Shown: positions 25,810 through 34,001, counted from the stretch's first letter. The stretch is 64,000 nucleotides of DNA from Enterobacter sp. Cy-643 (GCF_011752815.1 NZ_VWWV01000001.1:992001-1056000), one strand, 5' to 3'. The notes: generated from the letters alone by a model not told the origin. Made by a program: numbers and translations.

Positions 25810-26563
25810 GATCCTTTCTCACGTTGATGGCGCGGTTGCGGTGGTGACGCTCAACCGCCCACAGAAATACAACGCGCTCACGGCTGAAATGCTTGATGAG
25901 CTGCTCGGCGTCTTAACCGAGCTGGACGGGCGACCGGACGTCAGAGCGATTGTTCTGCTTGGCTCCCCCAGGGCGTTTTCTGCCGGGGCGGATACCGGCA
26001 CGCTGGCAGCTGCTTCAGCGACAACATTATGGCGCAGCGGGTTCAGCGAGAAGTGGGATCGGGTGGCGAGCATTGAAACGCCGCTGATTGCCGCCGTGTC
26101 TGGCTACGCTCTGGGCGGTGGCCTGGAGCTGGCGCTGCTGTGCGACATTATCATCGCCGATTCCAGCGCCGTCTTCGGCCTGCCGGAGAGCCACATCGGG
26201 ATTATCCCCGGGGCGGGCGGGACGCAGCGGCTGGTGCGCGCCGTGGGCAAATCGCTGGCGATGGACATGCTGTTAAGCGGCAGGAGAATTGACGCGCAGG
26301 AAGCGCTGCAGGCCGGGCTTGTCAGCCGCGTGACGGATTCGCTTGAAGAGCAGGCTTTAGCGCTGGCGACTCAGGTGGCAAAAGCCGCGCCGCTTGCCGC
26401 GATGATGATCAAAAAAGCCGTGGCGGCCAGCTACGAAATGCCGCTGAGCGCGGGTGTGGCCTACGAGCGATCGCTCTCTGCGTTAATCGCCGACAGCGAA
26501 GACCGGGCCGCGGGGCTGGCGGCGTTTAAAAATAAGCAATCGCCAGAGTTTAAGGGGCGATGA
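25802..26563 (+). CDS. Enoyl-CoA hydratase/isomerase family protein
   Basis: 253 residues, crotonase fold. Oxyanion-hole segments are GSPRAFSAGADT near 58-69 and SGYALGGGLELALLCDI near 100-116. Both catalytic glutamates of classical hydratases have counterparts (in GGGLELALL and in FGLPESHIG), so hydration of an enoyl-CoA is expected. It is last in the eight-gene hut-linked operon and ends at a bidirectional terminator shared with hutD. With the CoA-transferase and the dehydrogenase it can hydrate and oxidise the side chain of an acrylate such as urocanoyl- or thiourocanoyl-CoA; no thiolase is encoded alongside. Confidence 0.88.
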   Translation: MSEILSHVDGAVAVVTLNRPQKYNALTAEMLDELLGVLTELDGRPDVRAIVLLGSPRAFSAGADTGTLAAASATTLWRSGFSEKWDRVASIETPLIAAVSGYALGGGLELALLCDIIIADSSAVFGLPESHIGIIPGAGGTQRLVRAVGKSLAMDMLLSGRRIDAQEALQAGLVSRVTDSLEEQALALATQVAKAAPLAAMMIKKAVAASYEMPLSAGVAYERSLSALIADSEDRAAGLAAFKNKQSPEFKGR

Positions 26564-26578
26564 AGTGAGATAACGCTG

Positions 26579-26607
26579 AAACCGGCAGCCAGTCTGCCGG
26601 TTTTTTT
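26579..26607. terminator. Bidirectional terminator between ECH gene and hutD
   Basis: ACCGGCAG, loop CCAGT, CTGCCGGT then T7, with A residues on the left side. Confidence 0.8.
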
Positions 26608-27160
26608 ATGCCGAAAGGGTGACGCGAGCGAAAAGGGAAGAGGCTGTGGAAAGCACGCTGACCGTGGCCGGAGCGCTAAGCAGCAGGCTGTCGTAGTGCT
26701 GTAAAACCTGACGTTCGCCGTTGACCTCAATTTCCAGAACGCCACCGGCATTAAATAGCAGCTGCGTACCCTGCGGGTGTTTCCAGGTGCCTTCCCGCAG
26801 CCAGCTTACCGTGGCTCGCGTGCTCTCTGCTTTATAGATGACGTTAAAGTCCAGCAGTGGCCCGCCGACAATCGCACAGCTGACTTCGCTGTCGCCGCTA
26901 AAATCCGTGGCCTGGAACGGTGGAATAAGCGGGCTTTGTTCGCCGTCGACGGTGAGATACATGCCTTCGCCTTCCAGCACGCTGATATTGCGCAGATAGC
27001 CTGAAAAAAGAGAGAAGGGGCCGTCCTGGCGGATGGTCGCTACCGAAATGCGCCAGGCGTAGTTATCCGTCGCCGGGAAACGATAAATTTCCCGCGTCAC
27101 GCCCTGGCCGTTTTTCCAGAGCATTTCCGGGCACTGCTCGTAGGGCAGAAGCTGGATCAT
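26606..27160 (-). CDS. hutD: HutD family protein
   Basis: 184 residues from the ATG at 27158-27160. The frame is open further up into hutC, but the conserved N-terminus MIQLLPYEQCPEMLWKNGQG starts here and overlaps the hutC stop as ATGA. It is a double cupin-like beta protein. Signatures include GVTREIYRFP, WRISVATI and GPFSLFSGYLR. HutD is reported to set an upper limit on hut expression, perhaps by binding a pathway metabolite such as formimidoylglutamate, in pseudomonads; no catalytic activity is established. It is cotranscribed with hutC. Confidence 0.9.
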   Translation of the reverse strand: MIQLLPYEQCPEMLWKNGQGVTREIYRFPATDNYAWRISVATIRQDGPFSLFSGYLRNISVLEGEGMYLTVDGEQSPLIPPFQATDFSGDSEVSCAIVGGPLLDFNVIYKAESTRATVSWLREGTWKHPQGTQLLFNAGGVLEIEVNGERQVLQHYDSLLLSAPATVSVLSTASSLFARVTLSA

Positions 27161-27918
27161 TTGTGCATGCTTCCTTCGAGGCGGTAGCGTGAACCCGGGT
27201 AAACCAGGCGCACGCTGGTGACGATTTTTTTGTTCTGGCGGCCGGTCCAGGTGCGACGATTGACCTGCAGGCAAGGCGTGTGCTCGTCGATTTCCAGGTA
27301 AGCGCACTCTTCGCGAGGCACGTTTACCGCCTCAATAATATGCTCGCCCTCAACGATGGGCGCGATGGAGGAGAGATAGGCGTTGGGCGTGATACGGGTG
27401 AAATCCTGCTGGAAGTAATCCGGCACGATCAGCGAGTTCACCAGGCGGTCTTCCAGCATCACCGGCACGCCGTTTTCGTAGTGGCAAATCAGCGAATGGA
27501 ACAGGCGGCTACCTTTGGGTAAATTGAAGGCCATCGCTTGCTGCGCGTCGGCATATACCTGGGTTAGCTCCAGCACGCGGGCGTGATGGCGGTGGCCGCG
27601 GCTGGCAATTTCGTCGGCAATATTATTGATTTCCAGCAGCGCGGATTGCCCGCGCACTTCGGCGACGAAAGTCCCGATACCCTGCATACGTACCAGCAGA
27701 CCTTCGGCGGTCAGCTCGCGCAGGGCGCGGTTGATGGTCATGCGGCTGTAGCCAAACTGATTCACCAGTTCACTTTCCGATGGCACGCGATAGTTTACCG
27801 GCCACAGCCCGCTATGAATGTTGGTCTTAATAATGATTTTGACTCTTTCATAAAAAGGGGCCGGCTGGTCCAGATTGTCGGTCTCTGCCGCTGCTTTAAA
27901 AACGTCGTTTTGTGCCAT
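27157..27918 (-). CDS. hutC: Histidine utilisation repressor HutC
   Basis: 253 residues, GntR family. The winged helix-turn-helix lies near residues 22-88 (YRVPSESELVNQFGYSRMTINRALRELTAEGLLVR). The UTRA effector domain follows from about 105 to 245, and in HutC it binds urocanate. It is divergent from hutF, with two HutC-type palindromes in the 107-base gap, so autoregulation is likely. The same type of palindrome before hutU, before the ABC operon and before the NCS1 permease outlines its regulon. Confidence 0.94.
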   Translation of the reverse strand: MAQNDVFKAAAETDNLDQPAPFYERVKIIIKTNIHSGLWPVNYRVPSESELVNQFGYSRMTINRALRELTAEGLLVRMQGIGTFVAEVRGQSALLEINNIADEIASRGHRHHARVLELTQVYADAQQAMAFNLPKGSRLFHSLICHYENGVPVMLEDRLVNSLIVPDYFQQDFTRITPNAYLSSIAPIVEGEHIIEAVNVPREECAYLEIDEHTPCLQVNRRTWTGRQNKKIVTSVRLVYPGSRYRLEGSMHK

Positions 27919-27970
27919 TCATCATTCCTCGCCCGGGTATGCTTTAAAGTTTACTCTACCCCTATTTGGA

Positions 27971-27996
27971 TGTATATATACATGCATGTATATACA
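27971..27996. promoter_or_regulatory. Tandem HutC-type operators between hutC and hutF
   Basis: TGTATATATACA at 27971-27982 is immediately followed by a second site with core TGTATATACA at 27987-27996. The core matches that of the sites near 18374 and 34188. Confidence 0.7.
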
Positions 27997-28025
27997 ATTG
28001 ATTAACATCGAACCGGGGTGCTGAT

Positions 28026-29393
28026 ATGGCGGTATATTTCGCGGCAAAAGCGCTTCTGCCGCAGGGCTGGGCGGAAAATGTCAGAGTGGGCGTTTCGCCC
28101 GAGGGCGTTATTCTTTCAGTGGCAGCTGACTGCGTGCCGGATCAAAACGATATCCGCCTGGAGGGCGCTGTTGTGCCCGGGATGCCGAATCTGCATTCGC
28201 ACGCTTTTCAGCGGGCGATGGCGGGGCTGACGGAGGTCGTCGGGGATCCGGCAGACAGCTTCTGGACGTGGCGCGATCTTATGTACCGCCTGGTGGGTAA
28301 AATCACCCCGGAGCAGCTGGAGACCATCGCCAGCTATCTGTATATCGAAATGCTGAAAGCCGGCTATACCTCGGTGGCCGAATTTCACTATCTGCATCAC
28401 GATGTGGACGGCAAAGCCTACGCCCAGCCTGCGGAGCTGGCGCTGCGCGTAGCTCAGGCTGCAAAAAATGTGGGTATTGGCCTGACGCTGCTCCCGGTGC
28501 TGTACACGCACTCCGGCTTCGGGGGGCAGCCTGCCTCGTCGGGGCAGCGCCGCTTTATTAACGATACCGACGGCTACCTGAAGCTTTACGACAGCATTGC
28601 CACGGCGCTTGCCCCGGAACCGATGCAGTGCGCCGGGCTGTGTTTCCATTCGCTGCGCGCCGTAACGCCGGAACAAATGCGGCTTGTGCTGGCCAGTCAG
28701 CCGCTGCCTCAGCCGGTTCACATTCATATCTCCGAGCAGCGGAAAGAAGTAGAGGACTGTCTCGCCTGGTCTGGGCTGCGTCCCGTCGAGTGGCTGTATG
28801 ACAATATGCCCGTCGATGAGCGCTGGTGCCTGATTCACGCCACCCACATTACCGAAAGCGAAACGCGGCTTATTGCTGACTCTGGCGCAGTTGCCGGATT
28901 GTGCCTGACAACCGAAGCGAATCTCGGGGACGGCATTTTCCCTGGACAGGCGTTTTTACAGCAGGGCGGCAACTGGGGTATTGGCTCCGACAGCCATATC
29001 AGCGTCAGCGTGAGTGAGGATTTACGCTGGTTCGAATACGGCCAGCGGCTGAATAACCGCCGCCGTAATTTGCTTCACCTTGAGACAGAGCCTTACGTCG
29101 GCAACGTGCTGTATCAGGGGGCGCTGCGCGGTGGGCGCATGGCGCTGGGGCAAAACATCGGCGAGCTGGCAGCAGGGGCGAGAGCCGACTGGCTGGTGCT
29201 GGACGGGGACGATCCGTTCCTGGCGACGGCGAAAGACAGCGAACTGCTTAACCGCTGGATTTTTGCCTGCTCTTCTAACCCGATCAAAGCAGTGATGACC
29301 GGCGGGAAATGGGTGATCCGTGAAGGGCGGCATGAGAAAGACGCAGAGATCAAAGCGGACTTCGCGCAGGTGTTGAAACAGCTAACGCGTTAG
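28026..29393 (+). CDS. hutF: Formimidoylglutamate deiminase
   Basis: 455 residues, amidohydrolase superfamily; deaminates N-formimino-L-glutamate to N-formylglutamate, which HutG then hydrolyses. Metal and catalytic motifs are LHSHAFQRAMAG near 58-69, HIHISEQ near 237-243, HATHITESE near 271-279 and GSDSHISVS near 321-329. The length fits HutF. It is transcribed alone, divergent from hutC-hutD, from a promoter overlapping two HutC sites. Having both HutF and HutG means the pathway yields formate plus ammonia rather than formamide. Confidence 0.94.
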   Translation: MAVYFAAKALLPQGWAENVRVGVSPEGVILSVAADCVPDQNDIRLEGAVVPGMPNLHSHAFQRAMAGLTEVVGDPADSFWTWRDLMYRLVGKITPEQLETIASYLYIEMLKAGYTSVAEFHYLHHDVDGKAYAQPAELALRVAQAAKNVGIGLTLLPVLYTHSGFGGQPASSGQRRFINDTDGYLKLYDSIATALAPEPMQCAGLCFHSLRAVTPEQMRLVLASQPLPQPVHIHISEQRKEVEDCLAWSGLRPVEWLYDNMPVDERWCLIHATHITESETRLIADSGAVAGLCLTTEANLGDGIFPGQAFLQQGGNWGIGSDSHISVSVSEDLRWFEYGQRLNNRRRNLLHLETEPYVGNVLYQGALRGGRMALGQNIGELAAGARADWLVLDGDDPFLATAKDSELLNRWIFACSSNPIKAVMTGGKWVIREGRHEKDAEIKADFAQVLKQLTR

Positions 29394-29485
29394 TTGCCCG
29401 ATGAAAATGCATATCCGCTATTGAGCTATCCGCCTCCTGGCTTTCGGGTTTTAATGCTGGCCTGCAGGTTCACGAGGAGAAAATC

Positions 29486-30193
29486 ATGGCCAATGCGCGT
29501 TATGCTATTTTGGGCGGCAGCTCTGGTATCGGGCTGGCGCTCGCCCGGAAGCTGACGTCTCGCGGAGACAGCGTACTTATCGGCGGGCGATCGGGGGAAA
29601 AACTGCGGGCGGCATTAGCTGAGCTTGGCAAAAATGCCGCAGGTAAAACGGTGGACGTGACCGACCGCCTGTCTCTCCGGGCATTCTTTTCGGATGCCGG
29701 GCCGCTGGCGGGGGTGTTTACCCCGGCGGCCTCTTATCAAACGGGTGATTTCCGCAATGGCGATGCCGCCACGTCCGAAGCGCTGTTTCAGGCTAAATTC
29801 TGGTCACAATATTGGGCCGTCTATGAGGCGCTTCCTAATCTACATGCTTCTTCTGCCGTGGTGCTGATGTCCGGTGCCGCTTCTGCCCGTCCCATTGGTG
29901 CACCAGCCTATGCCGCCTGCAATGCGGCGCTTGAGGGACTGGCGCGGGGCCTGGCGGTAGAGCTGAAGCCGGTGCGAGTCAACTGCCTGTCGCCGGGCAC
30001 CACCGACAGCGAACTTTGGCGCAGTCGACCGGCTGAAGTGCGTGAATCGACCTACCAATATTGGAACAGTCTGGCGTTAAATGGCCGCCCAGGACACGTA
30101 GATGAACAGGCCGCAACGGCACTTTTTTTACTGGATAATCATAATATTACCGGCAGCACTATCTATTGCGATGGCGGCTATACGCTGCGGTAG
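29486..30193 (+). CDS. Short-chain dehydrogenase-like protein, catalytic Lys replaced
   Basis: 235 residues, SDR fold with cofactor motif GGSSGIG at 10-16. Ser129 and Tyr142 of the catalytic triad are present, but the YxxxK lysine is Asn146 (YAACN). The usual NNAG motif is also degenerate. Activity may therefore be altered or lost, although SDRs lacking this Lys do occur. AGGAG precedes the start. The gene stands alone after hutF with 92 bases between; a hut function is not indicated. Confidence 0.85.
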   Translation: MANARYAILGGSSGIGLALARKLTSRGDSVLIGGRSGEKLRAALAELGKNAAGKTVDVTDRLSLRAFFSDAGPLAGVFTPAASYQTGDFRNGDAATSEALFQAKFWSQYWAVYEALPNLHASSAVVLMSGAASARPIGAPAYAACNAALEGLARGLAVELKPVRVNCLSPGTTDSELWRSRPAEVRESTYQYWNSLALNGRPGHVDEQAATALFLLDNHNITGSTIYCDGGYTLR

Positions 30194-30280
30194 GCACGTT
30201 TGTCCGTGAGTGCTTTTGCACTCAAGTTAACCTCGCCGGGGCCGATATTTTTTGCAGACCAACAATATGGGATGAATTAA

Positions 30281-31741
30281 ATGACAGGTCCGATTGGCAG
30301 CATTGGCGTTTCTGTTCCCTCGATGGGGGCAAATATTGCGGCAAAGGTTAAAGCTCCGGTGGCCCCCGCCCCGGCGATCCAGGCCTCAACGCGCGTTACC
30401 CTCAGCGGAGCGAGCGACAGCATCAGCGCCGTTTACTCGTTCGGTGCCCAAAAGCTTCGGGCGAATACGCCCGCAGGCAACAGCAGTTTATCCGCGCTGA
30501 TGGGTGCAACCCTTTCGCAACCGGGTTCTGTCTCGTTCCAGGGGCTGGGTAAAGCGCTTCTGCTGGCGCTGAAAGATAATCCGAAAGGCTTCTCTCTGGC
30601 GGTTGCCTCGCCTGCGGCCGCCGCAGATGGCGATGCTGTGCAGGACAAAGACAGCGCGGTCGCGCTGAATATCGAGACACAGAGCGGCGTTAAGGTCAGC
30701 ATTTCGTTATCCCGCCAGTCTGAAGGCCTGGTCGCGCAAGTCCAGACCAGCGGCGGCGATCTGACCGACGATGACGTGGCGGCAATCTCGGGCCTGGCGG
30801 ATGGCTTCCAGAACGTGCTTGATGGCCTGTCGCAGCAGCCACCGGCGATAAAAATTGGCGGACTGCTCAACGTTGATAGCAGGCTGTTCAAGTCCGTTGA
30901 GTTAAACACCGATGTCAGCCAGGCCGGCAGCTCAATCCAGTCTCTGAGCTTCCAGAGCGACAGCGCCCAGCGCACGCTCAGTTATAAAGACGGCGACGCC
31001 ACGTTTAACCTGACGACCGACCTCAGTAACGCGGGGACATTGGGCAGCAAAAGTCAGCAGGCCCAGGCGCTTTCCGCCTATGAGAAACAGCTCGATGGAG
31101 CCGGATCTCGCGGCCATGCGAACAAAGCCCAGCTTGCCCTGTTTAAAAGCGCCTTCCACGCGCTGAACAGCGATTATGGCTCGAACGAATCGAAAACCAG
31201 TGGGATACAGCAAGGCATCACTGTTTCTGCAGAAGATAAAGCCCGCTCTTACTTGAGCGGGATGGCTGATTTTACCGCGTCCTTTAAACAGTCGGACGTG
31301 GCCTCAAACCCTTACAAGTCCGAGGAAAAAGACAGTTTTTCCTATGACTTTAGCCAGACGACTCAGGGCAGCACCGATACCCGGGGTGACCTGAGCAAAC
31401 TGGCTCAGAGCACGAAGGCGAGCCTCAAGGCCAGCTATCATGAGGCGCTGGTCCCGGGCGGAAAATTGGATCTCACGGGACTGAAGTCCTCACAAAATTA
31501 TACTTATCATGTGATGAGTGAAGAAACGTCGACCCAAACAACGCTGGCGTTCAAAAAGGGTAATCTGGCGAGCGTGGAAACCAGCCGCGCGACCCATAGC
31601 GCCGAATATGTTCAGACTTACGTTGCGGCGCGTTTGACCGATGAGAAACGCACCCCGTTTGATAAGGAAGAGACGAAGAAGGTCAATCTCCTGGCGGATA
31701 ATGTCAATCTGAAATCAACCAATCCATTGAATCTGAAATAA
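30281..31741 (+). CDS. Unknown 486-residue hydrophilic protein
   Basis: I do not recognise this protein. It has no signal peptide and no membrane segment. The first 60 residues are low in charge and rich in Ala, Pro, Ser and Val. The rest is polar with many Ser, Gln, Asp and Lys, and only one or two aromatic clusters. It lacks cysteine entirely, which is common in secreted or surface proteins and type III secretion substrates. It forms its own transcription unit, closed by a hairpin terminator, directly before the Cif-like gene. A role in secretion or host contact is conceivable but only by position and composition. Confidence 0.7.
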   Translation: MTGPIGSIGVSVPSMGANIAAKVKAPVAPAPAIQASTRVTLSGASDSISAVYSFGAQKLRANTPAGNSSLSALMGATLSQPGSVSFQGLGKALLLALKDNPKGFSLAVASPAAAADGDAVQDKDSAVALNIETQSGVKVSISLSRQSEGLVAQVQTSGGDLTDDDVAAISGLADGFQNVLDGLSQQPPAIKIGGLLNVDSRLFKSVELNTDVSQAGSSIQSLSFQSDSAQRTLSYKDGDATFNLTTDLSNAGTLGSKSQQAQALSAYEKQLDGAGSRGHANKAQLALFKSAFHALNSDYGSNESKTSGIQQGITVSAEDKARSYLSGMADFTASFKQSDVASNPYKSEEKDSFSYDFSQTTQGSTDTRGDLSKLAQSTKASLKASYHEALVPGGKLDLTGLKSSQNYTYHVMSEETSTQTTLAFKKGNLASVETSRATHSAEYVQTYVAARLTDEKRTPFDKEETKKVNLLADNVNLKSTNPLNLK

Positions 31742-31748
31742 TCCCGCT

Positions 31749-31773
31749 ACCCACGCTGCGGCGTGGGTTTTTT
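31749..31773 (+). terminator. Terminator after the 486-residue protein gene
   Basis: ACCCACGC, loop TGCG, GCGTGGGT then a T run, eight bases after the stop. Confidence 0.8.
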
Positions 31774-31948
31774 ACCGCTGTCGGGGAACCTGCGCGCCGG
31801 CGCTACCACTCAGCCTCAATTGCCCAACGAGTGGAATACCCTCCGATGAGAAACATCCTTAATACTTTCCGTCCTACACAGTCCGATCCTCGCCTGCAGG
31901 CGCAAAGCGATAGACGATAATATTTCAAATACGGCCAGAGAGTGGGGG

Positions 31949-32533
31949 ATGCCTAAGCATGAAGTTGAGGCGATGCTGGGCAGCAGCAAGCGCATTAACG
32001 AGCCTGTTTGCGGCGTTACGGCGAATAACGTGATGAAGCTTTTCCTCGACACCGACCATTTCAGCTACGCTTTTGAACACGGGCGAACAATGTCGTTACC
32101 CCAGCTTCAGCAACAGCTTGCCAATTTACCCGCCCACAAACACTTTATTTTGCGCGTGAATGACGCAGGCATGGGCCATGCTTACGTGATTGATCTGCCG
32201 GCCAGCACAAAGCCAAGGCGCGATGCGTTTCTGTATCAGTCGGATTTAGGGGAAGGGGCGACTCGCCCGCTGCGTCTTGACGACTGGATGAGCAAGAAAG
32301 CTGCGCAGCCGGTATCGCTGAACGATATCAATACGCATTTTATGAACATGGCGCACGGGCGAATCGATCCGGGGCATATTGCTAAGCTGTTCGACGTCGA
32401 CAGTAACCCGAACATGCTGCGCCCGGAGCGTCTGGATCTACAAAGGAATCAAGGTGTTAATTTTCAGCTGGCGGAATACGACCCGGCGAATCTGGAAAAA
32501 AACGTCTCGGCGATTAAAGCCCGATGCGGCTAA
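31949..32533 (+). CDS. Cif-like (cycle inhibiting factor) effector, probable N-terminal frameshift
   Basis: 194 residues from the first in-frame ATG. Cys21 (EPVCGVTANN), His77 (GMGHAYVIDL) and Gln97 (FLYQSDLG) are spaced 56 and 20 residues apart, the same as the Cif triad Cys109-His165-Gln185. The 173 residues after the Cys also equal the E. coli Cif tail. Cif deamidates Gln40 of NEDD8 and ubiquitin in host cells after type III secretion. The same frame is open without ATG back to 31850. An ATG at 31846 in another frame (MRNILNTFRPTQ) runs to 31920, so a one-base frameshift near 31850-31917 may have split an ancestral gene of about 228 codons. The 31949 ATG has poor ribosome-site spacing. No secretion apparatus is in the window. 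Confidence 0.7.
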   Translation: MPKHEVEAMLGSSKRINEPVCGVTANNVMKLFLDTDHFSYAFEHGRTMSLPQLQQQLANLPAHKHFILRVNDAGMGHAYVIDLPASTKPRRDAFLYQSDLGEGATRPLRLDDWMSKKAAQPVSLNDINTHFMNMAHGRIDPGHIAKLFDVDSNPNMLRPERLDLQRNQGVNFQLAEYDPANLEKNVSAIKARCG

Positions 32534-32553
32534 GTATTTGCCGTCGGTAGCAG

Positions 32554-32586
32554 GGAATAAATCCACGTTTACTGTGGATTTATTCC
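32554..32586. repeat. Perfect 13-bp hairpin after the Cif-like gene
   Basis: GGAATAAATCCAC, seven-base loop, GTGGATTTATTCC. It lies 20 bases after the stop and no T run follows the stem on the plus strand, so termination is uncertain. It shares AATCCAC with several terminators in the window. Confidence 0.5.
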
Positions 32587-32689
32587 GGTTTGTCGCCAGA
32601 GAAAAAGCGGACTTTTGGCGAGTCGGGGCTGGACTAACTCAATGTGATCTCTATCATGTCGGGGTCACTACAGAACAAGAGAACGTGCT

Positions 32690-33325
32690 ATGCAACATAT
32701 CATCGAAGGCTTTCTTAACTTCCAGAAAGAGATTTTCCCGCAGCGCAAAGAGCTCTTTCGCAGCCTGGCGTCCAGCCAAAATCCTAAAGCGCTTTTTATT
32801 TCCTGTTCCGACAGCCGACTGGTGCCGGAGCTGGTAACACAGCAGGAACCGGGGCAGCTCTTCGTTATTCGTAATGCCGGCAATATCGTGCCTTCTTTCG
32901 GTCCGGAGCCGGGCGGCGTTTCTGCAACCATCGAGTACGCAGTTGTTGCCCTTGGCGTAACCGATATTGTGATTTGCGGGCACTCTAACTGCGGTGCGAT
33001 GAAAGCTATTGCCTCCTGCCAGTGCCTGGATCCGATGCCTGCCGTTGCGCACTGGCTGCACTATGCCGATGCGGCAAAAGCGGTCGTGGAAAAGAAAACC
33101 TGGAACAACGAGACCGATAAGGTCAACGCCATGGTAGAAGAAAACGTTATCGCCCAGTTGAACAACATTAAAACGCATCCTTCCGTCGCGGTAGGGCTGC
33201 GTAACAATGGCCTGCGCCTGCACGGCTGGGTTTACGATATCGAAAGCGGTGAAATTCGCACCCTGGATAAAAACAGCAAATCCTTTGTTTCCCTGGCGGA
33301 TAACCCTGACGTTTGTTTCGAATAA
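32690..33325 (+). CDS. cynT: Beta-class carbonic anhydrase, CynT-like
   Basis: 211 residues; interconverts carbon dioxide and bicarbonate with zinc. Zinc ligands are in CSDSR (Cys39, Asp41) and HSNCGAM (His98, Cys101). Long identical stretches to E. coli CynT, such as [19 protein letters not shown] and [11 protein letters not shown], make CynT a better match than Can. No cyanase (cynS) or CynR gene is adjacent, so a role in cyanate breakdown is not supported by context. It may supply bicarbonate generally. It has its own terminator at 33355-33379. Confidence 0.9.
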   Translation: MQHIIEGFLNFQKEIFPQRKELFRSLASSQNPKALFISCSDSRLVPELVTQQEPGQLFVIRNAGNIVPSFGPEPGGVSATIEYAVVALGVTDIVICGHSNCGAMKAIASCQCLDPMPAVAHWLHYADAAKAVVEKKTWNNETDKVNAMVEENVIAQLNNIKTHPSVAVGLRNNGLRLHGWVYDIESGEIRTLDKNSKSFVSLADNPDVCFE

Positions 33326-33354
33326 ATTCTCGCCAGCGCTCTTGCAGATAAAAC

Positions 33355-33379
33355 AATCCACGCTTTGCGTGGATTTTTT
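33355..33379 (+). terminator. Terminator of the carbonic anhydrase gene
   Basis: AATCCACGC, loop TTT, GCGTGGATT then TTTT. It is one of a family of near-identical stems in the window (also 35715 and 38645). Confidence 0.85.
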
Positions 33380-33530
33380 ACATCTATGGATAAATAAAGA
33401 CGCCAGAAGCAGGATTGTGGAGATTTCGCGGATTTACTTTCCCTATACGGAAAAGCCTGAGGCGGCGGGATTATAATCGACATAAAGCGGGCCAAAGCTC
33501 GCGTTCAGCCGCAGGTCAGGAGAGTTCGAG

Positions 33531-33932
33531 ATGAAAAAGTATCTGTATGTGTTGGCAATGTCTGCGCTGATTGCCTTGCCGTCTCTGGCGCAGGCTCGCC
33601 CTGGCCCCTGGTTCGGGCATGGCCCGGGGTTCTGGTCTGGTCCGCATTATTATCCGGGGCCGCATTATTTCTATGGCGGACCGCGTTTGACCGTATTGCC
33701 GGGACTTGCCACGGCCATAATCGTAGGCGGCCTGACCTATTACGTGGTCAACGGGATTTATTACCAGCGTCAGGGCGCGGAATACATTCGCGTAGAGACG
33801 CCGTCCAGCATCAATTCTGGCGTCAGCGTGCTGGATTACAACGGTAAGCGCTATTACGTGCGCAATGGGAGCTATTACCAGAAAGATATCGACGGGAACT
33901 ATATTGAAGTTCCGCGCCCCGCCGGGCTGTAG
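33531..33932 (+). CDS. Small secreted DUF6515-like protein
   Basis: 133 residues with a signal peptide of about 22 residues ending AQA. Residues 23-52 are rich in Pro, Gly, His and Tyr (PGPWFGHGPGFW, then HYYPGPHYFYGG). A short hydrophobic helix lies near 55-72. The C-terminal part carries YYVRNGSYYQKDIDGNYIEVPRP, typical of small periplasmic or outer-membrane-associated proteins grouped as DUF6515. Function unknown. GGAGAG precedes the start, and a strong terminator follows, so it is monocistronic. Confidence 0.75.
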   Translation: MKKYLYVLAMSALIALPSLAQARPGPWFGHGPGFWSGPHYYPGPHYFYGGPRLTVLPGLATAIIVGGLTYYVVNGIYYQRQGAEYIRVETPSSINSGVSVLDYNGKRYYVRNGSYYQKDIDGNYIEVPRPAGL

Positions 33933-33970
33933 CTCCAATATTATTCGGCCTGTATCGCAGGCAGCAAGAT

Positions 33971-34001
33971 AAGAAACCCACCGTCAGCGTGGGTTTCTTT
34001 T
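33971..34001 (+). terminator. Terminator after the DUF6515-like gene
   Basis: AGAAACCCAC, seven-base loop, GTGGGTTTCT then TT. Confidence 0.75.

Noticed and set aside
31741-33330. Type III secretion locus around the Cif-like gene
   Set aside because: No chaperone, needle or ATPase genes are present nearby; only the effector-like gene is supported.
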